Assembly: GCA_003491845.1 (NCBI GenBank) | Contig: DNBN01000157.1 | Coordinates: 1-31,061 of the forward strand | Source of the DNA: Porticoccaceae bacterium | GTDB taxonomy: Bacteria; Pseudomonadota; Gammaproteobacteria; Pseudomonadales; Porticoccaceae | DNA: 31,061 nucleotides | Direction of reading: 5' to 3' | Shown here: in pieces, positions 18,488 to 26,424 of the stretch | Layout of the letters: each line of letters opens with the position of its first letter | Position numbering within the stretch: the first letter of the stretch is position 1 | Translations under genes and position numbers: made by a program | Notes under the pieces: generated by a model | The model's input: the letters and a program-made list of their open reading frames with translations, nothing else | The model's database searches: none | Told to the model about the DNA's origin: nothing

Positions 18488-19849
18488 TTAGCGATTGAGT
18501 AGGCGTTTAAACCCAGTTGACACCCATAGTGTAAACTGAGATCCGAATTCGGGCACGCAAATAAAAATTATTCCCACGACTAAAAGATTAAGAACAGCCA
18601 CAGTCACAAAAAATTCTACAATGCTCCAGCCTAAAACACTGAGAAAAAATATACCCAGAAAACTGCCACCAACCATAAAGCCTGCGTTAACAATAGCATT
18701 GACTGAGAGAACGCGCGCGCGTTTATTGGACGCAGTGCGTTGTTGTAGCATAGAATTTAGGGGAACAATAAATAAGCCTCCAAAAAGGCCGATTAAGATT
18801 AGATCGATCAATATGTGTAAACCACCACTGAGAGATAAGAACTGCCTCGGTGTTATTCCACTTAATGATGCATGGGTAGTTTCATAGGACATTGATACAT
18901 AGCTCAAGTCCAGAGCGAAAATACTCAGGCCCAGTGCGCCCAAAGGAACAAGTCCCGGCTCAACAACTCCACGAGACAGGCGATGGCAAAGTAGCGAGCC
19001 TGTTGCAACACCGACAATAAAGGCGGCTAATAAGATAGAAATGAGACGCGGATGTCCATTTAAGATAGTCACCGTATAGTTAGGCACCTGAGTTAAAAAA
19101 CAACCCCCATATAGCCAAAACCAGGAGATGGCTAAGATGCAAAAAAATACCGTTCTATTTTCTCTGGCCATTCTGAAATTTTGTGCAGTCTGCGTAAGAC
19201 TATTGAGACTGACGCGTTGAACCGAGTTTTCTGAGGGCGCCTCTGGAATATATCTACTACTAGCCCAACCCGTGATTGACACTAAGACTATAAGTCCACT
19301 GAGAAGTGCGGCGCCGTTATCTAAGGTAACTACCCAGCCGCCGATAAGAGTGCCTAAGAGAATTGATCCAAAGGTTCCCATGCTGACTTGCGCATTACCC
19401 GCTAGCAACTCATCATTCTTTAAATGCTGTGGGATCAGGGAATATTTAGCTGGACCAAAAAATGCCGACTGAGTGCCAAGTAAAAACAAAATAACCAACA
19501 TCATATTAAGATTAAGTGTCAGCAGCGCATAACTCCCAGCTAACATAATGACAATTTCTGCAGCCTTTATATTACGCATTAGCATGGCTTTGTCATAGGT
19601 GTCGGCCAGTTGCCCAGCAAGGGTAGAAAATAGGAAAAAAGGTAAAATAAACAGACCAACAGCAAAATTGGTCATAAAATTTGTAGTGCTATCTGACCCT
19701 ACAGCAGCAGTACTAACTATAATCACTAGTAGCGCATTTTTAAAAATATTATCGTTGAGCGCGCCCAGTAATTGAGTAATGAAAAAAGGTAAAAAACGTC
19801 GTTGACGAAATAAATGGAATTGACTCTTAATCGGATTGCTATTGTTCAT
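18488..19849 (-). CDS. MFS transporter, LplT-like
   Basis: Twelve-helix major facilitator protein. The N-terminus FRQRRFLPFFITQLLGALNDNIFKNA is close to the lysophospholipid transporter LplT and to the MFS half of acyltransferase fusions, so a role in lysophospholipid flipping is plausible but not shown. No acyltransferase domain follows, and Aas is not in the window. The chosen start (19849) gives 453 aa and a family-like N-terminus, with GAGA five bases upstream. An alternative ATG at 19882 adds 11 residues (MQAIKRNNENY) and has a GGTGG at nine bases. Either start may be used. Confidence 0.87.
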   Translation of the reverse strand: MNNSNPIKSQFHLFRQRRFLPFFITQLLGALNDNIFKNALLVIIVSTAAVGSDSTTNFMTNFAVGLFILPFFLFSTLAGQLADTYDKAMLMRNIKAAEIVIMLAGSYALLTLNLNMMLVILFLLGTQSAFFGPAKYSLIPQHLKNDELLAGNAQVSMGTFGSILLGTLIGGWVVTLDNGAALLSGLIVLVSITGWASSRYIPEAPSENSVQRVSLNSLTQTAQNFRMARENRTVFFCILAISWFWLYGGCFLTQVPNYTVTILNGHPRLISILLAAFIVGVATGSLLCHRLSRGVVEPGLVPLGALGLSIFALDLSYVSMSYETTHASLSGITPRQFLSLSGGLHILIDLILIGLFGGLFIVPLNSMLQQRTASNKRARVLSVNAIVNAGFMVGGSFLGIFFLSVLGWSIVEFFVTVAVLNLLVVGIIFICVPEFGSQFTLWVSTGFKRLLNR

Positions 19850-20010
19850 ATAGTTCTCATTATTTCGCTTAATGGCTTGCATCTAAAAATGCCACCTTCA
19901 TGTATTTCTGCAATATAGTTATTACTAAATGCTAAGGTTGCGTAGCACAATGTTATCATGCCAATATGCTCGACATGGCGAAATTCTTATTTTAGTGGTT
20001 GGCCCACATC

Positions 20011-20145
20011 TCAGGACCATTTCTGACCAGGCATTTCGGTAGTACGCTCAACAGTCATTCCACTAAGAGCGGCAGTTTCGAAAAAATCTCTATTAAAAAC
20101 TACAAGATGGTTGAGATTATCAAATTGCTTGAGAGCCATTTCCAT
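20011..20145 (-). CDS. Small ORF of 44 codons downstream of the GNAT gene
   Basis: A short frame beginning MEMALKQFDNLNHLVVFN and ending MPGQKWS. It starts 23 bases after the GNAT stop codon and has a good AAGGG ribosome site seven bases upstream, which supports translation. It has no membrane segment or signal peptide and no recognised family. It would be the last gene of the bPH2/GNAT cluster. Apart from it, the 286 bases between the GNAT and MFS genes hold nothing I can identify. Confidence 0.45.
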   Translation of the reverse strand: MEMALKQFDNLNHLVVFNRDFFETAALSGMTVERTTEMPGQKWS

Positions 20146-20168
20146 GACGTCGCCCTTTTATACAGTGA

Positions 20169-20678
20169 TTATACTGTTGCTAATGCTAGGCTGAGAATAC
20201 AGGTTTTTCGACTTCCTACGCTTCTGCGCTCTGAGTCTAAAAAGCAATCTATTTCTATAAAGCCCGCTTTATTCAGCATCCCTGCAGAGGCTGCATTTTG
20301 CTCATGACGGTCTGCCAACAATTGCTCTACTGATAATAATTGAGCTATTGAGGAAACTTCATTTAAAAGGTCTGTGCCAATACCTCGGCCGGACCATTTA
20401 TTGTGCACGACCACTTCAGCAACATAAATCGCCTTTTTAAAAGAGATATGATGTTCAAAAAATATCGGTATATCACCAGGCTGGCGATAAATAACAAGGC
20501 CAACCACAGTTGTATTCTGTAACGCGACAATACATTTGTCTTGACCGATATTAAGTCGCTGAAACTGGTCCGTCACTGCCTCCTTCGGCAGGTAATTCCA
20601 AGGATTGCTGCCCTGACTTACTAAAAATTGCTGTAATTTCTCAAATTCACTAGTTTTTGCTGCGCGCATTTTGATCAT
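20169..20678 (-). CDS. GNAT family N-acetyltransferase
   Basis: Predicted acetyl-CoA-dependent N-acetyltransferase with an unknown acceptor. Motif A, the acetyl-CoA pyrophosphate loop, is present as VVVHNKWSGRGIGTDLL (about 89-105), and motif B is NAASAGMLNKAGFIEID (about 128-144). The product is 169 aa, a single domain. AGGA lies eight bases before the ATG at 20678. It follows the bPH2 genes and the frameshifted small gene on the same strand. Confidence 0.88.
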   Translation of the reverse strand: MIKMRAAKTSEFEKLQQFLVSQGSNPWNYLPKEAVTDQFQRLNIGQDKCIVALQNTTVVGLVIYRQPGDIPIFFEHHISFKKAIYVAEVVVHNKWSGRGIGTDLLNEVSSIAQLLSVEQLLADRHEQNAASAGMLNKAGFIEIDCFLDSERRSVGSRKTCILSLALATV

Positions 20679-20709
20679 CTTGCGATTCCTATTAAGTTCA
20701 CTATTTCCA

Positions 20710-20906
20710 TTATTTTTCAGGCATAAAGAGCAGCTGTCCTAAGTCATATTGTCTTTTGCTTGGCCTGTAGAGCATGGCGCTAAACCCAATAAGTCCAATA
20801 GTCTTAATGACTATTTTTTTGTGTCACCCCCAGTCTTGCTAATCTCAATTTTGCGAGGGAGAGTAATCAAAGTCATCGCTCTAAGGTTCTGCAATAGCGT
20901 GATCAT
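20710..20906 (-). pseudogene. Small gene interrupted by a -1 frameshift at an A7 run
   Basis: Just after the stop codon of the large bPH2 gene, an ATG at 20906 opens a 31-codon frame (MITLLQNLRAMTLITLPRKI, then EISKTGGDTKK) that stops at TAG directly after seven As (20820-20814). In the -1 frame, the reading continues as IVIKTIGLIGFSAMLYRPSK, then RQYDLGQLLFMPEK, to a TAA at 20710-20712. Joined, they make a 65-aa protein with a short hydrophobic stretch and a polar tail. One additional A would restore the frame. A hairpin AATAGTC/GACTATT directly overlaps the end of the A run. This could be a lost gene, a slippage site, a sequence error or chance. Confidence 0.35.
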
Positions 20907-20913
20907 TGATCTG

Positions 20914-22479
20914 TCACATCCAAGATTGACCAGAATGTTCGACTTGACTAAGCGACCTATTGATCATTTTACGTGCTGCGGTAATCGGTATGTAGGGAAT
21001 TTTTATTGTTTGAGAGGCCAGCACGAAACTGAGTGAGCAGAGTTTATGGCGTTTCATCAACCAGGACTCATGTAACCGAACTTGCTGTACCTTATAGTGT
21101 AAAAAACAGCCAAAGTCTCTACCTAAAAAACCACGACGAAAACAAACATATTGAGGATCCTCATAATAACCCCATCTATACCAAGACAAGATTGCGGCTA
21201 GACTCCCTATACCACCTGCGCAAGCTAGCATGATGATACTAAGCAAGAGGGACTTAGCTATCAAATAGGTGCCAACTGAAACCATAATCGCTAATGGAAG
21301 CCAGAACTGTAACCACAGTCTTACTATCAGTCTTCTACTGACATGCTTATAGTGGTAATGTTTTAGATTTGCATTGGGCATGGCGTCGTCAATAAGTAGA
21401 TCAGCCTCATCATAGGTTACGGAGGGTACTAAAATCTTGCGGCTTAAATTAGTGTTCGATAGATTCTCGCCTACGTTGGCATTTTGCTGGAAGACAATAT
21501 TAACTCGCTTCAAGATAAGGTCTAACCAATCCTGCTGATACAGAGTAAGTTGTAGGCGCCGAAGGGGCATAGATACTTCGCGCTTGGTAAAAAGGCCGGA
21601 CCGACGGACATAGCGTGCAGAGACTTTTTCTAGGGTGAAGTCATAGTGGGTAATGATCGCACTAATTATCGAGAGCAGGGCAATCAGCAATAAGATCATC
21701 ATGGTTAGCGTTAAAACCATTAATACCACTGACAAATCACTTTGTATTTTTAGATTAATTTGAGAGAGATCTATACCCCAACGGCTTAACACTGACGCAA
21801 CATAGGCACCTATGTCGGCATAGAAAGGCGCCGCTGCACCCAAGACAATCCAGATTCGGTTGTTGGTGAGCCCATGTAATGCTAAGTCATATAGATTTCT
21901 CTTAATGAGGAGTCGATCCGCGCTTTTACTTTTTTGTGCGTCGGCCTGCGCTGACTGCTGTGTCGGAGCATTGGTCATAATGCTTTGTTTAAATTGCTCC
22001 GCAGAGGTCAATTTAATGGCAACAATTGAGGCTTCATTTTTAGCTGATCCTGCAGTGTCAAATTCCATACAGCAGTACCCTGTCCAACGATAGTAAATAG
22101 GCTGAACCAGTTTAATATTTTGAATGCGTTCAAAGGGTAAATTGATTTGAGATTTTTGGATGACGCCCGAACGAATTTCTATGTTCTGATCAGATAGTCT
22201 GTATCGGTAGGCTATAAAACTAAGAACGCTATACACCATAGTTACACATATCAAGAGCACACTCAGCACAAAAAAAGCGGTGACGTTATTTTTAGCAATG
22301 CTGTAGCCGGCAAATATCAGGGGGATAAGCATCTCCAGTTGACCAGCGAACTTTTTAACAACTGCCAACGCAAAATAAGCTAGAGCAATGGGCGGTAGTT
22401 TCAGCCATGGCCCCAGTTGCTTACCTGATTGAATTGTTGATGAATTAGCACTCTGTGCGACATTGTTTTGTTCTTTCAT
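20914..22479 (-). CDS. bPH2 (DUF304) domain membrane protein, YdbT-like
   Basis: Large polytopic membrane protein with repeated bacterial PH-like (bPH2) domains. The segments SDQNIEIRSGVIQKSQINLP and EKVSARYVRRSGLFTKREVSMPL carry the family pattern (an exposed RSG-x-I/L-x-R turn, then a basic PL-x-R-x-Q), and a third copy sits near the C-terminus (VCFRRGFLGRDFGCFLHYK). About six hydrophobic segments occur. The start at 22479 gives 521 aa and lies one base after the TAG of the preceding bPH2 gene; no ribosome site is seen, so translation is probably coupled. A longer frame to 22644 overlaps that gene fully and is rejected. Function is unknown; YdbST pairs in Bacillus confer resistance to certain bacteriocins. 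Confidence 0.88.
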   Translation of the reverse strand: MKEQNNVAQSANSSTIQSGKQLGPWLKLPPIALAYFALAVVKKFAGQLEMLIPLIFAGYSIAKNNVTAFFVLSVLLICVTMVYSVLSFIAYRYRLSDQNIEIRSGVIQKSQINLPFERIQNIKLVQPIYYRWTGYCCMEFDTAGSAKNEASIVAIKLTSAEQFKQSIMTNAPTQQSAQADAQKSKSADRLLIKRNLYDLALHGLTNNRIWIVLGAAAPFYADIGAYVASVLSRWGIDLSQINLKIQSDLSVVLMVLTLTMMILLLIALLSIISAIITHYDFTLEKVSARYVRRSGLFTKREVSMPLRRLQLTLYQQDWLDLILKRVNIVFQQNANVGENLSNTNLSRKILVPSVTYDEADLLIDDAMPNANLKHYHYKHVSRRLIVRLWLQFWLPLAIMVSVGTYLIAKSLLLSIIMLACAGGIGSLAAILSWYRWGYYEDPQYVCFRRGFLGRDFGCFLHYKVQQVRLHESWLMKRHKLCSLSFVLASQTIKIPYIPITAARKMINRSLSQVEHSGQSWM

Positions 22480-22480
22480 G

Positions 22481-23002
22481 CTAGTGTGATGTTTTATGGG
22501 CAACAATAAATTCCCGCAACTGCTGTGCATCTCTATGTGAAAGACCCGGTATTGCGAAAGTAGATGCCTGACCGCCGGCGCTATAAGCGCATAATTCAGC
22601 CAGGCCATATCGCCGTTGCAGTGGGCCACGATTAATTTCGACATGCTGGATACGCGTCAAAGGCTGAGTAACACTATGCCGAATGAATAAACCTGATCTA
22701 TAGCTTAGATCGTGTTCCCGTAGTGCATAGCCTTTTTGAGGGTCGGCAAAAATTGCATAGATAAAAAATAGGCTTGCAAGGCAAGGTATTGTGATGGTTA
22801 TGTTTAAAATACTCGGAGCTATAATATCCATTGGCCAAGGTCCAAAGGCCGCAAAAGCCCATAAAACCCAAAGGAACAAGGCGATAGCTCCAATCAATAC
22901 TCTGCGCAGTACTACGTATTTACCAGACATTGGTATAAAGTTAATATTTTCATGGGAACTGAGCCTGGTAAGGTCTATATCGTCATTTGATAGTTCTCTC
23001 AT
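22481..23002 (-). CDS. bPH2 (DUF304) domain membrane protein, YdbS-like
   Basis: A 173-aa protein with two membrane helices (about 32-52 and 66-86) and a C-terminal bPH2 domain: the segment LSYRSGLFIRHSVTQPLTRI is followed by VEINRGPLQRRYGLAEL, the YdbS pattern. It is the usual small partner of the larger YdbT-like protein encoded next. The ATG at 23002 lies four bases after the stop of the 52-codon gene and has no strong site of its own, so coupling is likely. Confidence 0.9.
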   Translation of the reverse strand: MRELSNDDIDLTRLSSHENINFIPMSGKYVVLRRVLIGAIALFLWVLWAFAAFGPWPMDIIAPSILNITITIPCLASLFFIYAIFADPQKGYALREHDLSYRSGLFIRHSVTQPLTRIQHVEINRGPLQRRYGLAELCAYSAGGQASTFAIPGLSHRDAQQLREFIVAHKTSH

Positions 23003-23006
23003 AAGG

Positions 23007-23165
23007 TTATTGCTTTCCTTTGCGTTTAGCGGCCTCTATCTGGTCAAGCTTTCGTTGAATGACCTCTTGGCTTTTTGCTGCATATTTTTGCTCATGCCAA
23101 CTGGTAAGACGCCATAATATTAATACGACAATGAGCCCTAGTGCCATTCCAACCATCCAATTCAT
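23007..23165 (-). CDS. Small membrane protein heading the bPH2 operon
   Basis: A 52-aa protein. A single N-terminal membrane helix (MNWMVGMALGLIVVLILWRL) is followed by a charged, probably helical cytoplasmic tail (EQKYAAKSQEVIQRKLDQI, then EAAKRKGKQ). GAGGA lies about nine bases upstream of the ATG. The stop codon sits four bases before the YdbS-like gene, which supports co-translation. I do not recognise the family. By topology it resembles small membrane proteins that partner larger complexes. Confidence 0.72.
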   Translation of the reverse strand: MNWMVGMALGLIVVLILWRLTSWHEQKYAAKSQEVIQRKLDQIEAAKRKGKQ

Positions 23166-23204
23166 AGCCGACTATCCTCTTCTCAAATCATATCATTAAT
23201 AATA

Positions 23205-23744
23205 TTACTTAGCCGCTGCCTGCAGGGCTAACATGGTCGCATCAGTAAGCGCAATTGCCAAGTTTCCATCTATAACAACACCGGCCATTGAATCAAATTG
23301 CTCATAAAACAAAGGTACTGAAATAGCCGCTACAGGGTGCTCAGAAAAGTAGGATGCTGAGCTATTTGCTGCGCTAAGAACACTTTTTGCGCCCCCTGCC
23401 CCGGGCGAGGTAGCCAGTAAAATTATAGGTTTATTTTGAAACACTTTTTGATTAATGCGAGAACACCAATCAAACAGATTTTTGTATGCTGCAGTATAAG
23501 AGCCGTTATATTTAGTAAGACAAATCACTAAAATATCACTATTACCTATGTTGTTAAAAAATGCTTGAGCGTTGGGCGGCCGACCAATTTCGTTTTCTCT
23601 GTTTTCGCTAAACAGCGGAAGTTCATAGTCATTTAAATCTAAAAGCTTGACCGTTGCATCGGTCATTAAGTTAGCGGTGTAGTTGGCTAGAGCCTTATTA
23701 ATAGATGTTGCGCTAGTACTTGCACCGAAGGCTAATAAATTTAT
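23205..23744 (-). CDS. NADPH-dependent FMN reductase-like flavoprotein, apparent ATA start
   Basis: Flavodoxin-fold reductase family (SsuE/ChrR/ArsH type) that binds FMN and uses NAD(P)H; the substrate is unknown. The FMN phosphate loop is AFGASTSATSINKALANY and lies upstream of the first ATG (23666), so a start there would remove the cofactor site. Reading upstream in frame, the only codon that gives a family N-terminus is ATA at 23744, with AAGGA six bases upstream; a TAA stop is four codons further up. The product from ATA is 179 aa. Other family features are the SDILVICLTKYNGSYTAAYK loop and the TSPGAGGA motif. Either ATA initiates or an ATG was mutated. Confidence 0.82.
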   Translation of the reverse strand: MNLLAFGASTSATSINKALANYTANLMTDATVKLLDLNDYELPLFSENRENEIGRPPNAQAFFNNIGNSDILVICLTKYNGSYTAAYKNLFDWCSRINQKVFQNKPIILLATSPGAGGAKSVLSAANSSASYFSEHPVAAISVPLFYEQFDSMAGVVIDGNLAIALTDATMLALQAAAK

Positions 23745-23875
23745 AAATAATCCTTACTTTAGTCTGTGGTGATGACATAAGCATAGCTGGCCTAGCTTCA
23801 AAAATTGCGCACCTGTCACACTGTAGCATTAGATAAAAATTATCGGCACCAGAATTATGGTTTTCCCTTAGGCTA

Positions 23876-24943
23876 TTAAATTAACAATGATGCACTCTTA
23901 ATCTGAGCGTAAACTTTATCACCTTTTTTAAGATCAAGATCATAAGCGGACTTACAACTAATTCTCGAGAGAAGCACAGTATTTCCCGTTACTAATCGAA
24001 GAATCATTTGAGCGTTGGTTTCTGGCTCAATTCTATCAATGGTTACTGCAATAATGTTGAGAATACTAGTATTTTTTTGTCTTTCAAGGGTGATACTAAC
24101 ATCTCGTGCTAGTACCTGTATGCGAACATTTGAATGAGCTGGTAATGATGCTGAAGCAACTGAAAATGTCCCTCCTGAGAACTCCAATTGTACTAGTCCA
24201 AAGTGTGTATTATACCCGGCTACTGTAGCTTCAATAATACTTTCAGCGCCAGTTTGATGAGCCAATGGAAGGTCTATATCAGTAAAAATATCTTTTACCG
24301 TGCCTGCAGCATGAAGTCGACCATGATCCAGTAGTAGCAAATGATCGGCTAAACATGCCACCTCCTCTCGAGAGTGACTAACATAGAGTACTGGGATTGC
24401 TAATGTTTTATAAACCGACTCAAGAAAAGGTAAAATAGCAGCTTTTTGCTCATCACCTAAAGCAGCTAATGGCTCGTCTAAGAGCAGCATTGTTGGATCT
24501 GCAGCTAGGGCTCGTGCTATAGCTACCCGTTGCTGTTCTCCGCCGGACAACTGCCAAGGCATACGCTGCAGTAAATGACTAATTTGTAGAAGTTCTATAG
24601 TGTGTGGAAGCTTACTTACAGAGTTTCTGCACTTAGCCCTAGTCATGCCATAGTTAATGTTATTTTGAACATTAAGATGCGTAAACAAACTAGGTTCTTG
24701 GAATACATAACCTATTTTTCGTTTGTAGGTAGGCACAAACCAACTGTTGTCTTGCCATACTGTTTCGCCCACTTTGAGATAACCATCTTCGCATTGCTCA
24801 AGTCCTGATATGGCACGCAACAAGGTGGTCTTACCGCTGCCAGAGGGTCCGAAAATTGCCGTAACACCTCTGTTCGGGATCACTGTGTCTACGACGAGGT
24901 TGAAATCGCCGCGTTGAATATTAAAACGTACATCAATGCTCAT
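23876..24943 (-). CDS. modC: Molybdate ABC transporter ATP-binding protein ModC
   Basis: ATPase of the ModABC importer. It has Walker A GPSGSGKT (32-39), signature LSGGEQQR (132-139), Walker B LLLDEP (153-158), switch histidine His190 and a C-terminal TOBE (molybdate-binding) region from about 285. At 355 aa it has the ModC length. The D-loop reads ALGDEQK, where related importers normally have ALD; the aspartate is replaced by glycine with an aspartate one position later. The ATG overlaps the modB stop (ATGA). Confidence 0.94.
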   Translation of the reverse strand: MSIDVRFNIQRGDFNLVVDTVIPNRGVTAIFGPSGSGKTTLLRAISGLEQCEDGYLKVGETVWQDNSWFVPTYKRKIGYVFQEPSLFTHLNVQNNINYGMTRAKCRNSVSKLPHTIELLQISHLLQRMPWQLSGGEQQRVAIARALAADPTMLLLDEPLAALGDEQKAAILPFLESVYKTLAIPVLYVSHSREEVACLADHLLLLDHGRLHAAGTVKDIFTDIDLPLAHQTGAESIIEATVAGYNTHFGLVQLEFSGGTFSVASASLPAHSNVRIQVLARDVSITLERQKNTSILNIIAVTIDRIEPETNAQMILRLVTGNTVLLSRISCKSAYDLDLKKGDKVYAQIKSASLLI

Positions 24944-25623
24944 GGCTGACCTACTGCATAACGGCGGTTAGCACCATAAACAATCATGAGCAGCATAAAT
25001 GATAAAATTAACAGAGTGCCTGCCAGCCCATGCGCTTGGGAGTACTCTAAAGCCTCTACATGATCATAAATAGCAATGGATACTACCTGAGTAGTCCCTG
25101 GAATATTGCCGCCTATCATCAATACCACACCAAACTCACCTAGAGTGTGGGCAAAACCTAGAACACTAGCGGTAATAAAGCCTGGTCTTGCCATTGGCAG
25201 AACTATTGTTACGAAGCGATCTAAGCGCGACGCCCCGAGCGTGGCAGCGACTTCTAGGGGTCTTTGACCAATCCCACTAAAGGCGGTTTGCAGTGGCTGA
25301 ACCACAAAAGGCATAGAATAAAAGACCGAGCCGATTACCAGTCCTGTGAAAGTGAATGCTAATGGCGCAGCACCGAGCATCTTAAGTAAACCGCCTAGGG
25401 GACCATTGGGGCCCAGTGAAATGAGCAAATAAAAGCCAAGGACTGTAGGCGGTAAAATAAGTGGAAGGGCAATGATAGCCTCAATTATATATTTAAAACG
25501 CCACTGACTGCGGGCTAGCCACCATGCCAGAGGTGTTCCCAAAATCAATAAAACAATCGTGCTTATAGACGCTAACTTGAGCGTCACAAAAAGTGCAGTA
25601 AAATTCTGATCACTCAGTATCAA
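24940..25623 (-). CDS. modB: Molybdate ABC transporter permease ModB
   Basis: Inner-membrane channel of the molybdate importer. Polytopic with about five helices; the permease signature (EVAATLGASRLDRFVTIVLP, the EAA loop) is present and ends in ARPGFITASVLGFAHTLGEFG. The product is 227 aa. The start is TTG at 25623, overlapping the modA stop (TTGA). A later in-frame GTG at codon 14 would cut into the conserved FVTLKLAS helix, so TTG is preferred. Confidence 0.95.
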   Translation of the reverse strand: MILSDQNFTALFVTLKLASISTIVLLILGTPLAWWLARSQWRFKYIIEAIIALPLILPPTVLGFYLLISLGPNGPLGGLLKMLGAAPLAFTFTGLVIGSVFYSMPFVVQPLQTAFSGIGQRPLEVAATLGASRLDRFVTIVLPMARPGFITASVLGFAHTLGEFGVVLMIGGNIPGTTQVVSIAIYDHVEALEYSQAHGLAGTLLILSFMLLMIVYGANRRYAVGQP

Positions 25624-26384
25624 GGGAATCTATATCCATGCTTTTGTATAATTTTTTTTCCTTCAGTGCTTTTTAGGAAGGTTAAAAATTCTTGTGCAAC
25701 CTTCAATGCTTTTAGTTTGGATGTTTTTAATAGTACTGCTTGCTGATCAATAGGGCTATAAAGAGATGGCGGTAGCGACCAGAATGTATTTGCCTGTCTT
25801 AGCAGGTTTTCAGGTAATTGAGAGCCAGCAATAAAACCTACGTTAGCATTGCCTGTTGAAACAAATTGAAAGGTTTGGGCGATATTTTCTCCGCGAACGA
25901 GTTTGGCTTGCAGTGGAAGCCAAAGTCCCACCTCCTGCAGTACCTGTTTTGCAGCCAAGCCATAGGGGGATAATTTAGGATTGGCAATGGCAACAAAATC
26001 ATTTGAAGAAATGTTTCGAATGGCTGCATCAAGACTCTCAAAAGATCTCTCTGGTGCCCATAATATTAACGAGCCTCTAGCATAGGTGAAGCGACTATTA
26101 TCAACAATAAGACCTGACCTCTCCAATAGCAGTGGACGTTCCTTATCAGCAGCTAAAAAAATATCGAAAGGAGCGCCATGAGTTATTTGTGCGTAATGTT
26201 TTCCTGTGGAACCAAATGCAAGAATGACTTTATGCCCGGTTTTTTCTTTAAATACCTTGGTTATAGCTTTAATTGGCGCAGCAAAATTGCTCGCCACAGC
26301 GATTCGAATAGTCTCTGCAGCTATGTTGTGTGCACACCCCAGTAAGATTAGCCCAAGAGCACTGCGTATAAAAACATGTTTGAT
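25620..26384 (-). CDS. modA: Molybdate-binding periplasmic protein ModA, apparent ATC start
   Basis: Substrate-binding protein of the ModABC system, capturing molybdate or tungstate in the periplasm. The family core is VASNFAAPIKAI, FGSTGKHYAQI and the NPKLSPYGLAAKQVL stretch. No ATG, GTG or TTG precedes the conserved ETIRIAVASNF in frame; the GTG at 26297 lies within it and would remove the export signal. Reading upstream from ATC at 26384, the frame gives a good signal sequence (KHVFIRSALGLILLGCAHN, then IAAE), including a possible lipobox LLGC. An ATG exists only in another frame (26392). So either ATC initiates or an ATG was lost. The ribosome site is weak. Confidence 0.85.
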   Translation of the reverse strand: MKHVFIRSALGLILLGCAHNIAAETIRIAVASNFAAPIKAITKVFKEKTGHKVILAFGSTGKHYAQITHGAPFDIFLAADKERPLLLERSGLIVDNSRFTYARGSLILWAPERSFESLDAAIRNISSNDFVAIANPKLSPYGLAAKQVLQEVGLWLPLQAKLVRGENIAQTFQFVSTGNANVGFIAGSQLPENLLRQANTFWSLPPSLYSPIDQQAVLLKTSKLKALKVAQEFLTFLKSTEGKKIIQKHGYRFP

Positions 26385-26424
26385 AGTGGCATCAATCCAG
26401 TAGTTAATTTTTTGACTATGCTAC

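Noticed and set aside
19999..20307. 102-aa plus-strand frame between the MFS and GNAT genes
   Set aside because: Overlaps the GNAT 3' end and has atypical composition; the minus-strand 44-codon ORF with a ribosome site is the better candidate.
20798..20820. Plus-strand terminator (AATAGTC/GACTATT stem plus T7)
   Set aside because: No plus-strand gene leads into it; the same bases are better explained as the hairpin at the A7 frameshift of the minus-strand small gene.
20811..20822. Classical programmed -1 ribosomal frameshift at the A7 run
   Set aside because: The stem begins inside the slippery run rather than 5-9 bases downstream, so I report it only as a possible slippage or decay site.
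20749..21036. 95-aa plus-strand frame and other opposite-strand frames inside large genes
   Set aside because: They lie antisense to well-supported genes, have no ribosome sites and no family features.
22480..22644. Extension of the YdbT-like protein to 22644
   Set aside because: The extra 55 residues overlap the 3' end of the YdbS-like gene and have no family resemblance; ATG 22479 is one base after that gene's stop.
23664..23666. ATG at 23666 as start of the FMN reductase
   Set aside because: It would delete the FMN phosphate-binding loop that is clearly encoded upstream in frame.
26295..26297. GTG start for modA giving 225 aa
   Set aside because: It lies within the conserved IRIAVASNF strand and removes the export signal encoded just upstream.
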